Shown here piece after piece: positions 25,368-34,537 of a stretch of DNA of 64,000 nucleotides (within the stretch, counting starts at the first letter, position 1; each line of letters opens with the position of its first letter). This DNA comes from Castellaniella sp040276065 (GTDB taxonomy: Bacteria; Pseudomonadota; Gammaproteobacteria; Burkholderiales; Burkholderiaceae_B), in assembly GCF_040276065.1 (NCBI RefSeq), contig NZ_JBELOI010000002.1, positions 372,001 to 436,000 on the forward strand. Reading direction: 5' to 3'. A model generated the notes under the pieces. It worked only from the letters and a program-made list of their open reading frames with translations. It made no database searches and was not told the origin of the DNA. The position numbers were made by a program, and so were the translations under genes.

Positions 25368-26558
25368 ATGTTCAGCTTTTTTAAACGCAGAAAACCCGCG
25401 GAGGACGCGCTCGAAGAGGTGATCGCCGCCCCCGAGGCACCGCCCGACGAGGCGCGCCTCGCGCAGGCCCTGGCCGCGGCGCAGGCGGAGCAGGAGGCGA
25501 TGCCACCCGCCGCCGTCCCCGCTGAGGCCGCCAAGGCCGCCGAGCCCCACGTGGAGCCCGTCGAGGCGGTCCAGCCGCCGGATGCCTGGTCGGACCGGCC
25601 CGATGCGCCGCCGCTCGAGGTGGACGAGCCTGGGGCGGACGGGGGTTCATGGCTGTCGCGCCTGCGGCGCGGCCTGTCGCGCACCGGCCAGAGCCTCGGT
25701 GGCCTGTTCGTGAACGTCAAGGTCGATGAGGCCCTGTTCGACGAACTCGAGACCGCGCTCATCATGGCCGATGCCGGGGTCGAGGCCACGGAAAAACTCC
25801 TCACCGCCCTGCGCGCGCGGGTGCGCAAAGAGCGCCTCGAGGATCCCGCGGCGGTCAAGGCCGCCCTGCGCGATATCCTGGCCGAGCACTTGAAGGTCCT
25901 GGAAAAACCCTTTGTGGTGGGGGAAGCCGCACCCATGGTGGTGATGATCGCCGGCGTCAACGGCGCCGGCAAGACCACCTCCATCGGCAAGCTCGCGCAT
26001 GCCCTGCAGGCGCGCCGGGCCAGCGTGCTGCTGGCGGCGGGCGATACGTTCCGGGCGGCGGCGCGCGAGCAGCTCCTGGCCTGGGGCGCGCGCAACCATG
26101 TGACGGTGATCGCCCAAGAAGGCGGTGATCCGGCCGCGGTCGCCTTCGATGCGGTCAACGCCGGCCGGGCCCGGGGGGCGGACGTGGTCCTGATCGATAC
26201 CGCCGGGCGTTTGCCCACCCAGCTCCACCTGATGGAGGAGCTCAAGAAGATCAAGCGTGTGATCGGCAAGGCCGATGCCGCCGCGCCGCATGAGGTTTTG
26301 CTGGTGGTCGACGGCAACACGGGCCAAAATGCCATATCCCAGATACGCGCCTTCGACGCCGCCTTGCAGCTCACCGGGCTGGTGGTGACCAAGCTCGACG
26401 GCACGGCCAAGGGCGGCACCCTGGCGGCGGTTGCGGCCGGCAGTCAGGGCGTGCGCCCGGTCCCCGTCTACTGGATCGGCGTGGGCGAGGGCATGCACGA
26501 TCTCCAGCCTTTCGTCGCCGCCGAGTTCGCGGATGCCCTGCTCGGCGGGCGGGCTTGA
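25368..26558 (+). CDS. ftsY: Signal recognition particle receptor FtsY
   Basis: FtsY is the GTPase that receives SRP-ribosome complexes at the inner membrane. The 396-residue protein has a short amphipathic N terminus (MFSFFKRRK) and acidic A domain (to about 85), then the N domain and the G domain with GVNGAGKTTSIGKLA (P-loop), DTAGR and TKLDGTAKGG. Start at 25368 fits the conserved FSFFKR beginning. Upstream rsmD is divergent, as is common. Confidence 0.95.
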   Translation: MFSFFKRRKPAEDALEEVIAAPEAPPDEARLAQALAAAQAEQEAMPPAAVPAEAAKAAEPHVEPVEAVQPPDAWSDRPDAPPLEVDEPGADGGSWLSRLRRGLSRTGQSLGGLFVNVKVDEALFDELETALIMADAGVEATEKLLTALRARVRKERLEDPAAVKAALRDILAEHLKVLEKPFVVGEAAPMVVMIAGVNGAGKTTSIGKLAHALQARRASVLLAAGDTFRAAAREQLLAWGARNHVTVIAQEGGDPAAVAFDAVNAGRARGADVVLIDTAGRLPTQLHLMEELKKIKRVIGKADAAAPHEVLLVVDGNTGQNAISQIRAFDAALQLTGLVVTKLDGTAKGGTLAAVAAGSQGVRPVPVYWIGVGEGMHDLQPFVAAEFADALLGGRA

Positions 26559-26612
26559 GGGGCCGGACACCGGGCGGATGCCAAACGATTCGATTCACTT
26601 TGTAGGCCAACT

Positions 26613-27794
26613 ATGAGCGTAAGTACCGACGCCGACTTCGAGGCGGCGCAATCCTTCGAAATTTCTCCGGTCCCCGAGATCGTCGCCGAGCTGCGCGCCG
26701 GACGCATGGTGATCCTGGTCGACGAGGAGGATCGCGAGAACGAGGGCGACCTCGTCATGGCGGCGGATTTCGTCACGCCGGACGCGGTCAATTTCATGGT
26801 CACGCACGCGCGCGGCCTGGTGTGCCTCACCCTGACCCAGGACCGCTGCCGGCAGCTGCAGCTCCCGCTGATGGCGAACCAGAACGGGACGCGATACGGC
26901 ACCAATTTCACGGTCTCCATCGAGGCCGCCGAAGGGGTGCAGACCGGGATTTCCGCCGCCGACCGGGCCCGGACCATCCAGGCGGCGGTTGCGCGCGATG
27001 CCCGTCCGGCCGATCTGGTGCAGCCAGGTCATATCTTTCCCGTGCGCGCGGTGCAGGGTGGGGTTCTGGTGCGCGCTGGTCACACCGAGGCGGGTTGCGA
27101 CCTGACGGCCATGGCGGGCCTGACCCCAGCCGCCGTGATCTGCGAGATCCTCAAGCCCGACGGCACCATGGCGCGGCTGCCGGATCTCAAGGTTTTCGCG
27201 CGCCGCCATGGGCTCAAGATCGGCACGATCGCCGATCTGATCCAGTACCGCGGCGAGCACGAGTCCATGATCGAGCGCTTGAGCGAGCGCGAGGCGCAGA
27301 CGCCCTGGGGCCAGTTCCGCATCGTCGCCTACAAGGACCTGGCCTCCAACGCGCCACACCTTGCCCTGGTCCACGGCCAGGTGAACTCGGACACAGAAGC
27401 CCTGGTGCGCGTCCATGAGCCCACCAGCGTGCTCGACCTCCTGTGCGAGGGGCCCACGCGTCATAGCTGGACGATCCCGGCCGCGTTGCGCGCGATCCAG
27501 GCCGCGCCCAGCGGTGTGCTGGTGCTGATGAACTGCGAGGGGATCGAGGGCCTGGTGTTCAGCCAGCTCGGCGCCTGGAACCGGGGTCTGGACGAGCAAT
27601 CCCCGGCCCGCCAGGCCGATGGCGGGCGCAGCGGCCTGCGCACTTTCGGCATCGGCGCGCAAATCCTGCGCGACCTGGGCGTGGGTCGCGCGCGCCTGCT
27701 GGCGAGGCCGCGCAAAATGCCCAGCATGGCGGGTTTTGCGCTGACCATTACGGGTTACCATAGTGAACCCGGCGACTCCCGTGCCGATACTTGA
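26613..27794 (+). CDS. ribB: 3,4-dihydroxy-2-butanone 4-phosphate synthase with degenerate RibA-like domain (RibBX)
   Basis: The N-terminal about 215 residues are a complete RibB: the acidic metal loop DEEDRENEGDLVMAAD, TGISAADRARTI and RAGHTEAGCDL. It forms the four-carbon unit of riboflavin from ribulose 5-phosphate. The C-terminal half resembles GTP cyclohydrolase II but lacks the zinc cysteines (C-x10-C-x-C) and the surrounding GDVFGSxRCDCG motif; the region reads VHEPTSVLDLLCEGP. So it should not be a working RibA. This matches the RibBX variant known in Proteobacteria. A true ribA must lie elsewhere. First gene of a run through ribH, nusB, thiL, pgpA and pncC. Confidence 0.92.
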   Translation: MSVSTDADFEAAQSFEISPVPEIVAELRAGRMVILVDEEDRENEGDLVMAADFVTPDAVNFMVTHARGLVCLTLTQDRCRQLQLPLMANQNGTRYGTNFTVSIEAAEGVQTGISAADRARTIQAAVARDARPADLVQPGHIFPVRAVQGGVLVRAGHTEAGCDLTAMAGLTPAAVICEILKPDGTMARLPDLKVFARRHGLKIGTIADLIQYRGEHESMIERLSEREAQTPWGQFRIVAYKDLASNAPHLALVHGQVNSDTEALVRVHEPTSVLDLLCEGPTRHSWTIPAALRAIQAAPSGVLVLMNCEGIEGLVFSQLGAWNRGLDEQSPARQADGGRSGLRTFGIGAQILRDLGVGRARLLARPRKMPSMAGFALTITGYHSEPGDSRADT

Positions 27795-27809
27795 TGATGG
27801 ATGCGGACT

Positions 27810-28340
27810 ATGAATCCTTACGTGATGACTCCTGACATGAATGGGGAAGGCCTGCACATCGGCATCGTGCGCTCCCGCTTCAACGCCGAAATCGGCGAGG
27901 CCGAGCTCGCAACCTGCCTCAACGAGCTCTCCGCGTTGGGCGTGGACGAGCGCGACGTCATGGTGGTGACGGTGCCCGGCGCGCTCGAGATGGGCGTGGC
28001 ACTGGCCCAAATGGCCGAGACTTTCGAGTTCGATGCGCTGATCGCCCTGGGTGCGGTGATTCGCGGCGAAACCTATCACTTCGAACTCGTCAGCAACGAG
28101 AGTGCCGCGGCGATCAGCCGGGTGGCCCTCGAGACCGGCATCCCGGTGGCCAACGGCGTGCTGACCACCGATACGGACGAGCAGGCGCAGGTGCGCGCCG
28201 CCGACAAGGGCCGGGACTGCGCGCGTGCGGCCGTCGAGATGGCCAACCTCGTCGCGGCCCTCGAGCCCGAGTCCGATGAGGACGACGACTACGATGACGA
28301 CGATGATGAGGATGGCGACGACGAGGACGCCGATGACTGA
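27810..28340 (+). CDS. ribH: 6,7-dimethyl-8-ribityllumazine synthase
   Basis: RibH joins the RibB product with the ribityl-pyrimidine to make lumazine, the precursor of riboflavin. The core has the family motifs: VRSRFNAEI, VPGALEM, GAVIRGETYHFE with the catalytic His, and GVLTTDTDEQA. The last 23 or so residues are nearly all Asp and Glu (from ESDEDDDYDD), a tail outside the icosahedral fold. I use the ATG at 27810 (MNPYVMTPD); an ATG at 27801 would add three residues and neither has a clear ribosome-binding site. The last eight bases overlap nusB. Confidence 0.94.
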   Translation: MNPYVMTPDMNGEGLHIGIVRSRFNAEIGEAELATCLNELSALGVDERDVMVVTVPGALEMGVALAQMAETFEFDALIALGAVIRGETYHFELVSNESAAAISRVALETGIPVANGVLTTDTDEQAQVRAADKGRDCARAAVEMANLVAALEPESDEDDDYDDDDDEDGDDEDADD

Positions 28341-28818
28341 GCCCAAGGGCGCGCGCGCGGGGCGCAGCAACGCGCGCAGCGCGCGCCGCATGGCGCGCGA
28401 GTTCGCCCTGCAGGGCATCTACGCCTGGCTGCTGCGAGGCGGCGATGGCCTGGACGAGCTCGGCGAAATCGACGCGCATGTGCGCGACGGCGAGGATTTC
28501 GCCGAGGCCGACATCCAGTGGTACCAGATCCTGCTTCAGGGGACGGTATCGCAGGCCGAGTCGCTGCGCGAGCGCTTCAAGCCCTACATCGACCGCCCGA
28601 TCGCCGAGCTCTCGCCGATCGAGCACGCGATCCTGCTGATTGGCAGCTTCGAGCTGGTCCAGCACGTCGAGGTTCCCTACCGCGTGGCCATCAACGAGGC
28701 GGTCGAATTGGCCAAGTCGTTTGGCGGCACCGATGGTTTCCGCTTCGTCAACGGCGTGCTCGACAAGCTCGCCGCCGAGGCACGCCCGGCCGAGGTCCAG
28801 GCTGGTGCGCGACGCTGA
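28333..28818 (+). CDS. nusB: Transcription antitermination factor NusB
   Basis: NusB binds boxA RNA with NusE (S10) and supports antitermination in rRNA operons. The 161-residue protein has the typical helical pattern: an Arg-rich start, AREFALQGIYAWLL, PIAELSPIEHAILLIGSFEL, and YRVAINEAVELAKSFGGTDGFRFVNGVLDKLA. It begins inside the 3' end of ribH in another frame (8-base overlap), so it is translationally coupled; ribH-nusB is a conserved pair. Confidence 0.95.
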   Translation: MTEPKGARAGRSNARSARRMAREFALQGIYAWLLRGGDGLDELGEIDAHVRDGEDFAEADIQWYQILLQGTVSQAESLRERFKPYIDRPIAELSPIEHAILLIGSFELVQHVEVPYRVAINEAVELAKSFGGTDGFRFVNGVLDKLAAEARPAEVQAGARR

Positions 28819-28836
28819 CGCAGCCAGGGTGGTCCT

Positions 28837-29823
28837 GTGCGACCCGATAGCGAATTCGATCTGATTACACGGTATTTCGCCTGGCCGGCACCCGCCGGCA
28901 TGCTGGGCGTGGGCGACGACTGCGCCCTGTTATCGGTCTCGCACGGTTTCCAGATGGCCGTCAGCAGCGATATGCTGGTCGAGGGCCAGCATTTCTTTGC
29001 CGACGTCGACCCGGCGGACCTGGGATACAAGGCCCTGGCTGTCAACCTGTCCGACCTGGCGGCCATGGGCGCGCGTCCCCTGGCGTGCACGCTGGCTCTC
29101 TCGATCCCGCGCATCGATCATCATTGGCTGCGGGGATTTTCGGGGGGATTCCAGACGCTTTCGCGCCAGGCGCAATGCCCTCTGATCGGGGGCGACACCA
29201 CCCGCAATCCGGCCGGCGTGGTGATCAGCGTCACGGTGATGGGCGAGGTCCGCCGCAACCACGCCTTACGCAGGGACGCGGCCAAGGTCGGCGACGATAT
29301 CTGGGTGACGGGCGAGCTGGGTGCCGCGGAGCTGGCCTTGCGTTTGATGCAGGGGCGTCTGCCCGCAGACGCGGCGCGGCTTGCCGCCGCCCGTCCGGCG
29401 CTCGAGCGGCCTTGGCCGCGCCTGCGATTCGGCCAGCGGCTGGCCGGGATGGGGCGCGCGGCCCTGGATATTTCCGACGGGCTCTTGCAAGACCTCGGTC
29501 ATATTCTGCGAGCCAGCCATTGTGGCGCGGACCTCATGTTCGACCGGATTCCGGCGGCTCCGATGCTCGACGGCCTGGACGAAAACGTACGCCGCGACAT
29601 CATATTGGGGGGTGGTGACTGTTACGAGCTCTGCTTCACCGCTACGCCCAAGCGGCGCGAACAGATCCAGGCCACCGCGCGCATGCTGGATGTGCCGGTG
29701 TCGCGGATCGGCGTGGTGACGCGCGGGGACGCCTTGCGCGTGCTGGACGCCGACGGCGCCGTCCTGTCCGTCGGACGGGGCGGCTACGACCATTTCGTGG
29801 GTGAGGGCGCGAACGGCGCCTGA
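28837..29823 (+). CDS. thiL: Thiamine-monophosphate kinase
   Basis: ThiL phosphorylates thiamine monophosphate to the active diphosphate. The 328-residue protein shows the PurM-like fold signatures: GVGDDCALL (metal and ATP), SSDMLVEGQHF, KALAVNLSDLAAMGA, GGDTTRN and ALDISDGLLQDLGHI. Translation starts at a GTG at 28837, 18 bases after nusB; the nusB-thiL-pgpA order is conserved in proteobacteria. Confidence 0.95.
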   Translation: MRPDSEFDLITRYFAWPAPAGMLGVGDDCALLSVSHGFQMAVSSDMLVEGQHFFADVDPADLGYKALAVNLSDLAAMGARPLACTLALSIPRIDHHWLRGFSGGFQTLSRQAQCPLIGGDTTRNPAGVVISVTVMGEVRRNHALRRDAAKVGDDIWVTGELGAAELALRLMQGRLPADAARLAAARPALERPWPRLRFGQRLAGMGRAALDISDGLLQDLGHILRASHCGADLMFDRIPAAPMLDGLDENVRRDIILGGGDCYELCFTATPKRREQIQATARMLDVPVSRIGVVTRGDALRVLDADGAVLSVGRGGYDHFVGEGANGA

Positions 29824-29828
29824 CGATC

Positions 29829-30329
29829 ATGGCTAAGAAAAATCCGCAGCATCCGACCGCGGCCTGGGTGTTTTCGCGCCCCAGTCGCGTCATTGCCTTC
29901 GGCCTGGGCTCGGGCCTGCTGCACCCGGCGCCGGGGACCTGGGGCACGCTCGTGGGCTGGGCATTGTGGGCCGCGTTGCTGTCCCGCGTGCCGGATCCCT
30001 GGGTCGCCGTGATTCTCGTGGCGTCTTTTGTGCTGGGGTGCTGGGCCTGTCAGCGGTGCGGCCTCGCCCTCGGGGAGCCCGACCACGGTGGCATGGTGTG
30101 GGACGAGATCGTCGCCTTCTGGCTGGTGCTGTGGCTGACGCCCGGCGGCCTCTGGATGCAGGCGCTCAGCTTCGTTCTGTTTCGGATTTTCGACATCTTC
30201 AAGCCGCCGCCGATCCGGACTTTCGACCGGCGGCTCAAGAACGGCTTCGGCGTGATGCTGGATGATGTGCTGGCGGCGGTCTATACCCTGCTGGTGATGG
30301 CGGTGATCGTACGCATGGGAGGCGGATGA
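29829..30329 (+). CDS. pgpA: Phosphatidylglycerophosphatase A
   Basis: PgpA removes the phosphate from phosphatidylglycerophosphate to give phosphatidylglycerol at the inner membrane. The 166-residue protein has several membrane helices and the family motifs GLGSGLLHPAPGTWGTL, the DE pair in VWDEIVAFW, and FRIFDIFKPPPI. It begins five bases after thiL and its stop overlaps the pncC start. Confidence 0.94.
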   Translation: MAKKNPQHPTAAWVFSRPSRVIAFGLGSGLLHPAPGTWGTLVGWALWAALLSRVPDPWVAVILVASFVLGCWACQRCGLALGEPDHGGMVWDEIVAFWLVLWLTPGGLWMQALSFVLFRIFDIFKPPPIRTFDRRLKNGFGVMLDDVLAAVYTLLVMAVIVRMGGG

Positions 30330-30835
30330 TGGTCAAGCGGGACCTCGAGATTCTCGCCGGCGAAGTCGGCGCCGCGTTGCGGGCCGCGGGTTGGGTCTGC
30401 GCCTGCGCGGAATCCTGCACCGGCGGCCTTTTGGCCGCGGCGCTCACCGCGCGGCCGGGCTCCAGCGCCTGGTTCGATCGCGGCTTCGTCACCTACAGCA
30501 ATGCCGCCAAGGTCGAGCAGTTGCGTGTGGGCACCGATACGCTCGAGCGCTTCGGCGCGGTCAGTGAGGAAACCGCCATGGAGATGGCGGCTGGGGTGTT
30601 GGCCTGCGCGCGTGCCGCGCACCTGGCGCTGTCCACCACCGGGATCGCCGGGCCGGACGGCGCCACGCCAGGCAAGCCTGTGGGGATGGTGTGCTTCGGC
30701 ATCGCGCGTCGGGCGGGGCAGGGCATCGTGACGCGCGCCGCCACCCACGTGTTCGAGGGCGATCGCGAGGCCGTCCGCCGGGCTGCGGTGGGCTTCGCTC
30801 TGCGCGCCGTGCTCGAGGAAACGCGGCGGCGCTGA
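30326..30835 (+). CDS. pncC: Nicotinamide-nucleotide amidohydrolase (CinA C-terminal domain)
   Basis: PncC deamidates nicotinamide mononucleotide to nicotinate mononucleotide, recycling the NMN released by DNA ligase. The 169-residue protein is the CinA C-terminal domain alone: CAESCTGGLLAAALT with the catalytic Ser, FVTYSNAAKVEQL, and TGIAGPDGATPGKPVG. GGGAGG precedes the ATG, which overlaps the pgpA stop (ATGA). Last gene of the rib cluster; it converges on pyrF. Confidence 0.93.
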   Translation: MMVKRDLEILAGEVGAALRAAGWVCACAESCTGGLLAAALTARPGSSAWFDRGFVTYSNAAKVEQLRVGTDTLERFGAVSEETAMEMAAGVLACARAAHLALSTTGIAGPDGATPGKPVGMVCFGIARRAGQGIVTRAATHVFEGDREAVRRAAVGFALRAVLEETRRR

Positions 30836-30848
30836 GCCTCGGCGCTGG

Positions 30849-31676
30849 TCAGTGGTCCTTCATCAAGGCCAGCCGGATGGCGCTGCGCGTGGCGCGGGCG
30901 GCCTTGGCCGCCGCCTCGGCCCAGTCCTCGCCATCGCTGGCATACAGGATCGCGCGTGACGAATTGACCATCATGCCCAGGCCCGCCGGCGTGCGACCGG
31001 CCCGGACGGTGGTGCGGATGTCGCCGCCCTGGGCGCCGATGCCCGGGATCAGCAGCGGCATGTCCCCCACCCGCTGGCGCACCAGGCCGATTTCCTCCGG
31101 GTAGGTGGCCCCCACCACCAATGCGCACTGGCCCGTGGTGTTCCAGACCCGGGCCACCTGGTCGGCCAAGTGCAGGTACAGCGGCGTGCCGTTGGCCAGC
31201 CGCATGTCCTGCAGGTCGGCCCCGCCGACATTCGAGGTCCGGCATAGAATGATCACGCCGCGGTCGCCGTAGTCCAGGTAGGGTTGTATGGAATCCCGTC
31301 CCATGTACGGGTTGACCGTTACCGCGTCGGCGCCATAGCGCTCGTAGGCCTCGCGGGCGTACTGGGCCGCCGTGCTGCCGATGTCGCCGCGCTTGGCATC
31401 CAGCACGATCGGCAGCGCCGGATGATGCTCGCGGATGTAGCGGCAAATGGCCTGCAATTGATCCTCGGCCGCCAGCGCCGCGAAATAGGCGATTTGCGGC
31501 TTGAAGCCGCAGGCGTAGGGCGCGGTGGCGTCGACGATCGCTCGGCAGAACTCGAATACCCCGTCTGGTCGCTCGGCCAGTCCGGCCGGGAGCCGTTGGG
31601 AGTCGGGATCCAGACCCACCATCAGCAGAGAATCCTGGGTTTTCCAGGCGCGGTTCAATTTTTCGATGAAGTTCAT
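30849..31676 (-). CDS. pyrF: Orotidine 5'-phosphate decarboxylase (type 2)
   Basis: PyrF converts OMP to UMP, the last step of pyrimidine synthesis. The 275-residue protein is of the longer type 2 group: MVGLDPD near the start, DAKRGDIGSTAAQYA with the catalytic Lys-Asp pair, and IPGIGAQGGD near the C terminus. The start at 31676 (MNFIEKLNRAW) is the conserved one. It converges on pncC with a 13-base gap; the 141-base region upstream to dgkA shows nothing further. Confidence 0.95.
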   Translation of the reverse strand: MNFIEKLNRAWKTQDSLLMVGLDPDSQRLPAGLAERPDGVFEFCRAIVDATAPYACGFKPQIAYFAALAAEDQLQAICRYIREHHPALPIVLDAKRGDIGSTAAQYAREAYERYGADAVTVNPYMGRDSIQPYLDYGDRGVIILCRTSNVGGADLQDMRLANGTPLYLHLADQVARVWNTTGQCALVVGATYPEEIGLVRQRVGDMPLLIPGIGAQGGDIRTTVRAGRTPAGLGMMVNSSRAILYASDGEDWAEAAAKAARATRSAIRLALMKDH

Positions 31677-31817
31677 ATCGGGCAGTTGGCATCGAATGGT
31701 TGGCGGCGTGCGTGGCGAATGCCTCGGCCTGGCGGTGAGCGCGCGATGGCGGCTGCGGCGCACGGACATGCGCATTATGCAATGGAATACCGCCGCGCGG
31801 GCCGCCGCCCGCGGGCG

Positions 31818-32207
31818 CTAGTCCGGCAAGACGCGCGGCAGCAGTACGGCGGCCCAGGTGGCGGCGGCCAGCAGCAGCGTCAGCAGCACCGCGGCGCTGC
31901 CGATATCCTTGGCGCGGCCCAGCAGTGGATCGTGGCCCGTGCTGATCGCATCGGCCAGGGCCTCGACCGCGGAATTGAGCAGCTCGACCACCAGCACCAG
32001 GACCAGTACGCCCGCCAGCAGCAGGCGTTCGAGGGCGGATGTGCCCAGCCACAGACCCAGCGGAATCAGGATCACCGCCAGCGCGACCTCTTGCCGGAAG
32101 GCCGCCTCGTGCCGCCATGCCGCGCCCAGGCCCTGCAGCGAATAGCCGAAGGCGCGCACGATGCGGACCAAGCCGCCGGTGCTCTTGTAGGGTGAGGATC
32201 GGTTCAT
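31818..32207 (-). CDS. dgkA: Diacylglycerol kinase
   Basis: DgkA is a small membrane kinase that recycles diacylglycerol, released when membrane-derived glucans or lipid A are modified, to phosphatidic acid. The 129-residue protein has three membrane helices and the signature ELLNSAVEALAD, with a conserved N-terminal amphipathic part (AFGYSLQGLGAAWRHEAAFRQE). The start at 32207 is the only one that gives a family-sized protein. Confidence 0.93.
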   Translation of the reverse strand: MNRSSPYKSTGGLVRIVRAFGYSLQGLGAAWRHEAAFRQEVALAVILIPLGLWLGTSALERLLLAGVLVLVLVVELLNSAVEALADAISTGHDPLLGRAKDIGSAAVLLTLLLAAATWAAVLLPRVLPD

Positions 32208-32311
32208 GGCTGCGCCGGAGGGGGTGACGTCGGCATTGTAATGGAAGGGGGCGAATAGCCGCGCGCCCATGCCGGCCGATCGTCCATAGGCTCGGGCGCA
32301 CCCTATCGCGC

Positions 32312-34417
32312 TCAGGCCAGCGTGGCCCGGGCCAGGCTCGCGGGCTCGCCGTGGATCATGACGAAGGCATCGGTGCCGGTCGGCAGGCTTGCGCTGCCGT
32401 CCCCCTCTTTGAACTCGAGCACATTCCACCCATCGTCGTATAGCCGCCAGGCGCGCGCGCCCGTCACCGCCAATGTGTTCGCGCCGCTCAGTTTCACGCA
32501 TTCGGAGTAGCCATCCGCGCCGATGGGGACGTCCAGTCCGCCTGGCCCCGCCTGTTGGGGGATGGAATCCAGCGGTCGATAAAAATATCCCCCGAGAGCC
32601 AGCCATTCCTCGGCCCCTTGCATCCGCACGACCAGCTCATACAAGTCGCGTCCAAAATTCACCGGAATCTTCAGGAACTGGTGAGTGCGTAGATTGGTGT
32701 CTGGCAGCAGCGGCTGGCGGCCGTCGATCTGCACATATCCGGGCAACTCGGCGATTTCGGTCAGCGTCACGCGGGGCGAGTCGACATTGAGCATCGTCGA
32801 TGATTCATGTTCGTTGATCAGCACCCAGCTTTTTCCCAACCGGCCCTGCCAGCTCGCCGAGAGGGCGGGGGCGGCCGTAATCTGCTGGCCGTACGGCATG
32901 GAGTTCCGATAATGTCCGTCGATGTTCGTGAAACGCATGATCAGATAGCGGTAGGGGCCGCTGTCGACCAGGCGAAAGGACCGTGGCGAGCCCTCGGTGG
33001 AAAACCAGCCGTCGTCGCGCAGGCGCAGCCCGGCGGCTACGGTCGTCCACGCACCGGCTTCGTGGCGAAAGAGAGTCATGGATCGGTCGCCGTTCTTGTC
33101 CACCCGGCTGACGCCTTCGAAGCTGCCGTAATACCCAGTGATGGCATCGAGCACCGCATCGTCGGCGGTCACGGCCGGTGGCGGCGCGGCCGGCAGGGGC
33201 GGCGGAAGTTGCGGCAACAGCCGCTTGTCGACCAGGGCGTGCAGCAGGATGCGTTCGGCCAGCCTGCCCGCACCGTACGCGCTGGTCGTACCGGTGATCA
33301 TCACGGCCAGCCCGGTGTCGGGCATCACAAAAAGATCGCTGCCGAAAAAGGTCGTGCCGCCGTTTTTCTCCCAGCAAGTAAAGCCGACTGCGCGCAGACC
33401 CGGATGATCGGTCTGATCCCAGCCCAGGCCCCATTTCCACTGCGGTGTCGGATTCAGCATGGTGCCGGTCGTCTGGTCGCGGCCCATTTCCGCAACCGCC
33501 TCGCGCGAGAGGATCCGCCGGCCATTGAACTCGCCCCCCTGTAGGAACATCATGGCCAGGTTCATCATTTCGGTCGGCGTGCTGCTCAGGCCGCCCGTGC
33601 CGTACGCGTTGACGAACTCCTGGCTTTGGTCCGCACCCTTGAATCGCGCGTGGGCGAAACTGCCGGCTGGATAAGGAGCCAGCGGGTAGCGGCTGAGGCT
33701 CATGCCCAACGGCCCCAGAATTTCCTGGGTTACAAAGACCGCGTAGGACTTTCCGCTGACCTCTTCGACAACGCGCTCGGCCATGGTGAATCCATCGTTG
33801 CAATACACCGCCAGCTCGCCCGGTGTGTGCTTCAGGTGTTCGCCCGCCAGCACGGTTTGCGTCTTGCGGGCGTAGCCCGGCAAAGGCTGGAATGAGAATA
33901 TGTTGTTGTAATTTGCACCGGGGAATCCGGACGTATGGCTCAGCAGCATGCGAACCGTCACGTTTGCGAATTCCGGAGACAGCATCTGGAAATCATGGAC
34001 GTAAGTGCTCGCCGGCGCGTCCAGGTCCACCAGGCGCCGGTCCACCAGGATCATCACTGCCAAGGCGGCGAACACCTTGCTGACAGAGCCGATGTTGTAC
34101 AGCGTATTGATGCCGGCGGGCTGTCCGTTGGCGTCGTCGATCGTGCCGAAGGCCTGTTGCCAGACGAGGCGCGAGCCGTCGGCGAGAGCCACCGACACCG
34201 ACGAGGTGTCCGTGTCGGCCATTGCCTGGATGATTGCGGCCCGGCCGTCCCGGATGGTGGCCGAATAATCGATTGGCCCGGAATCCGAGCCGGAATCTCC
34301 GCAGGCCGCGAGCGGCCCCAGCATCGAGCCCGCCAACGCGGCCTGCAGCACGCTGCGCCGTTGGGGCGAGGTCGGGGCGTCGAGGTCATGAGCATACGGG
34401 CTACCGTCGGTGGCCAT
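32312..34417 (-). CDS. Beta-lactamase-fold serine hydrolase, Tat-type lipoprotein
   Basis: The 701-residue protein starts with a twin-arginine-like signal (SPQRRSVLQAALAG) ending in a lipobox LAAC with Cys39, so it is probably exported folded and lipid-anchored. Residues about 45-400 are a beta-lactamase/penicillin-binding-protein fold: S111-V-S-K114 (SxxK), Y205-C-N207 (YxN) and KNGGT for the third motif. Such proteins are often esterases, D-aminopeptidases or peptidoglycan hydrolases rather than antibiotic-hydrolysing enzymes. About 280 C-terminal residues follow a proline-rich linker (LLPQLPPPLPAAPPP) and match no domain I recognise. It stands alone downstream of the groEL terminator. Confidence 0.82.
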   Translation of the reverse strand: MATDGSPYAHDLDAPTSPQRRSVLQAALAGSMLGPLAACGDSGSDSGPIDYSATIRDGRAAIIQAMADTDTSSVSVALADGSRLVWQQAFGTIDDANGQPAGINTLYNIGSVSKVFAALAVMILVDRRLVDLDAPASTYVHDFQMLSPEFANVTVRMLLSHTSGFPGANYNNIFSFQPLPGYARKTQTVLAGEHLKHTPGELAVYCNDGFTMAERVVEEVSGKSYAVFVTQEILGPLGMSLSRYPLAPYPAGSFAHARFKGADQSQEFVNAYGTGGLSSTPTEMMNLAMMFLQGGEFNGRRILSREAVAEMGRDQTTGTMLNPTPQWKWGLGWDQTDHPGLRAVGFTCWEKNGGTTFFGSDLFVMPDTGLAVMITGTTSAYGAGRLAERILLHALVDKRLLPQLPPPLPAAPPPAVTADDAVLDAITGYYGSFEGVSRVDKNGDRSMTLFRHEAGAWTTVAAGLRLRDDGWFSTEGSPRSFRLVDSGPYRYLIMRFTNIDGHYRNSMPYGQQITAAPALSASWQGRLGKSWVLINEHESSTMLNVDSPRVTLTEIAELPGYVQIDGRQPLLPDTNLRTHQFLKIPVNFGRDLYELVVRMQGAEEWLALGGYFYRPLDSIPQQAGPGGLDVPIGADGYSECVKLSGANTLAVTGARAWRLYDDGWNVLEFKEGDGSASLPTGTDAFVMIHGEPASLARATLA

Positions 34418-34537
34418 GAAGTTTTCCCATTGAGGTTTGAAATAAAAATACAGAAATCGTAGCACTCGTAACGCTTGAGCCACAATGGGCGGGCCATGGG
34501 CTCGCGCCGCTTAGGCAATGCATTCCGGCTGGCAACG

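Noticed and set aside
26559..26612. FMN riboswitch before the riboflavin genes
   Set aside because: Only 54 bases separate ftsY and ribB, too short for the conserved FMN aptamer, and no matching sequence is seen.
26613..27794. Bifunctional RibBA with GTP cyclohydrolase II activity
   Set aside because: The RibA-like half lacks the zinc-binding cysteines, so only RibB function is supported.
32312..34417. Acquired antibiotic-resistance beta-lactamase
   Set aside because: Length, lipoprotein anchor and extra C-terminal domain fit serine hydrolases of the wider family; no resistance-gene context or mobile element is present.
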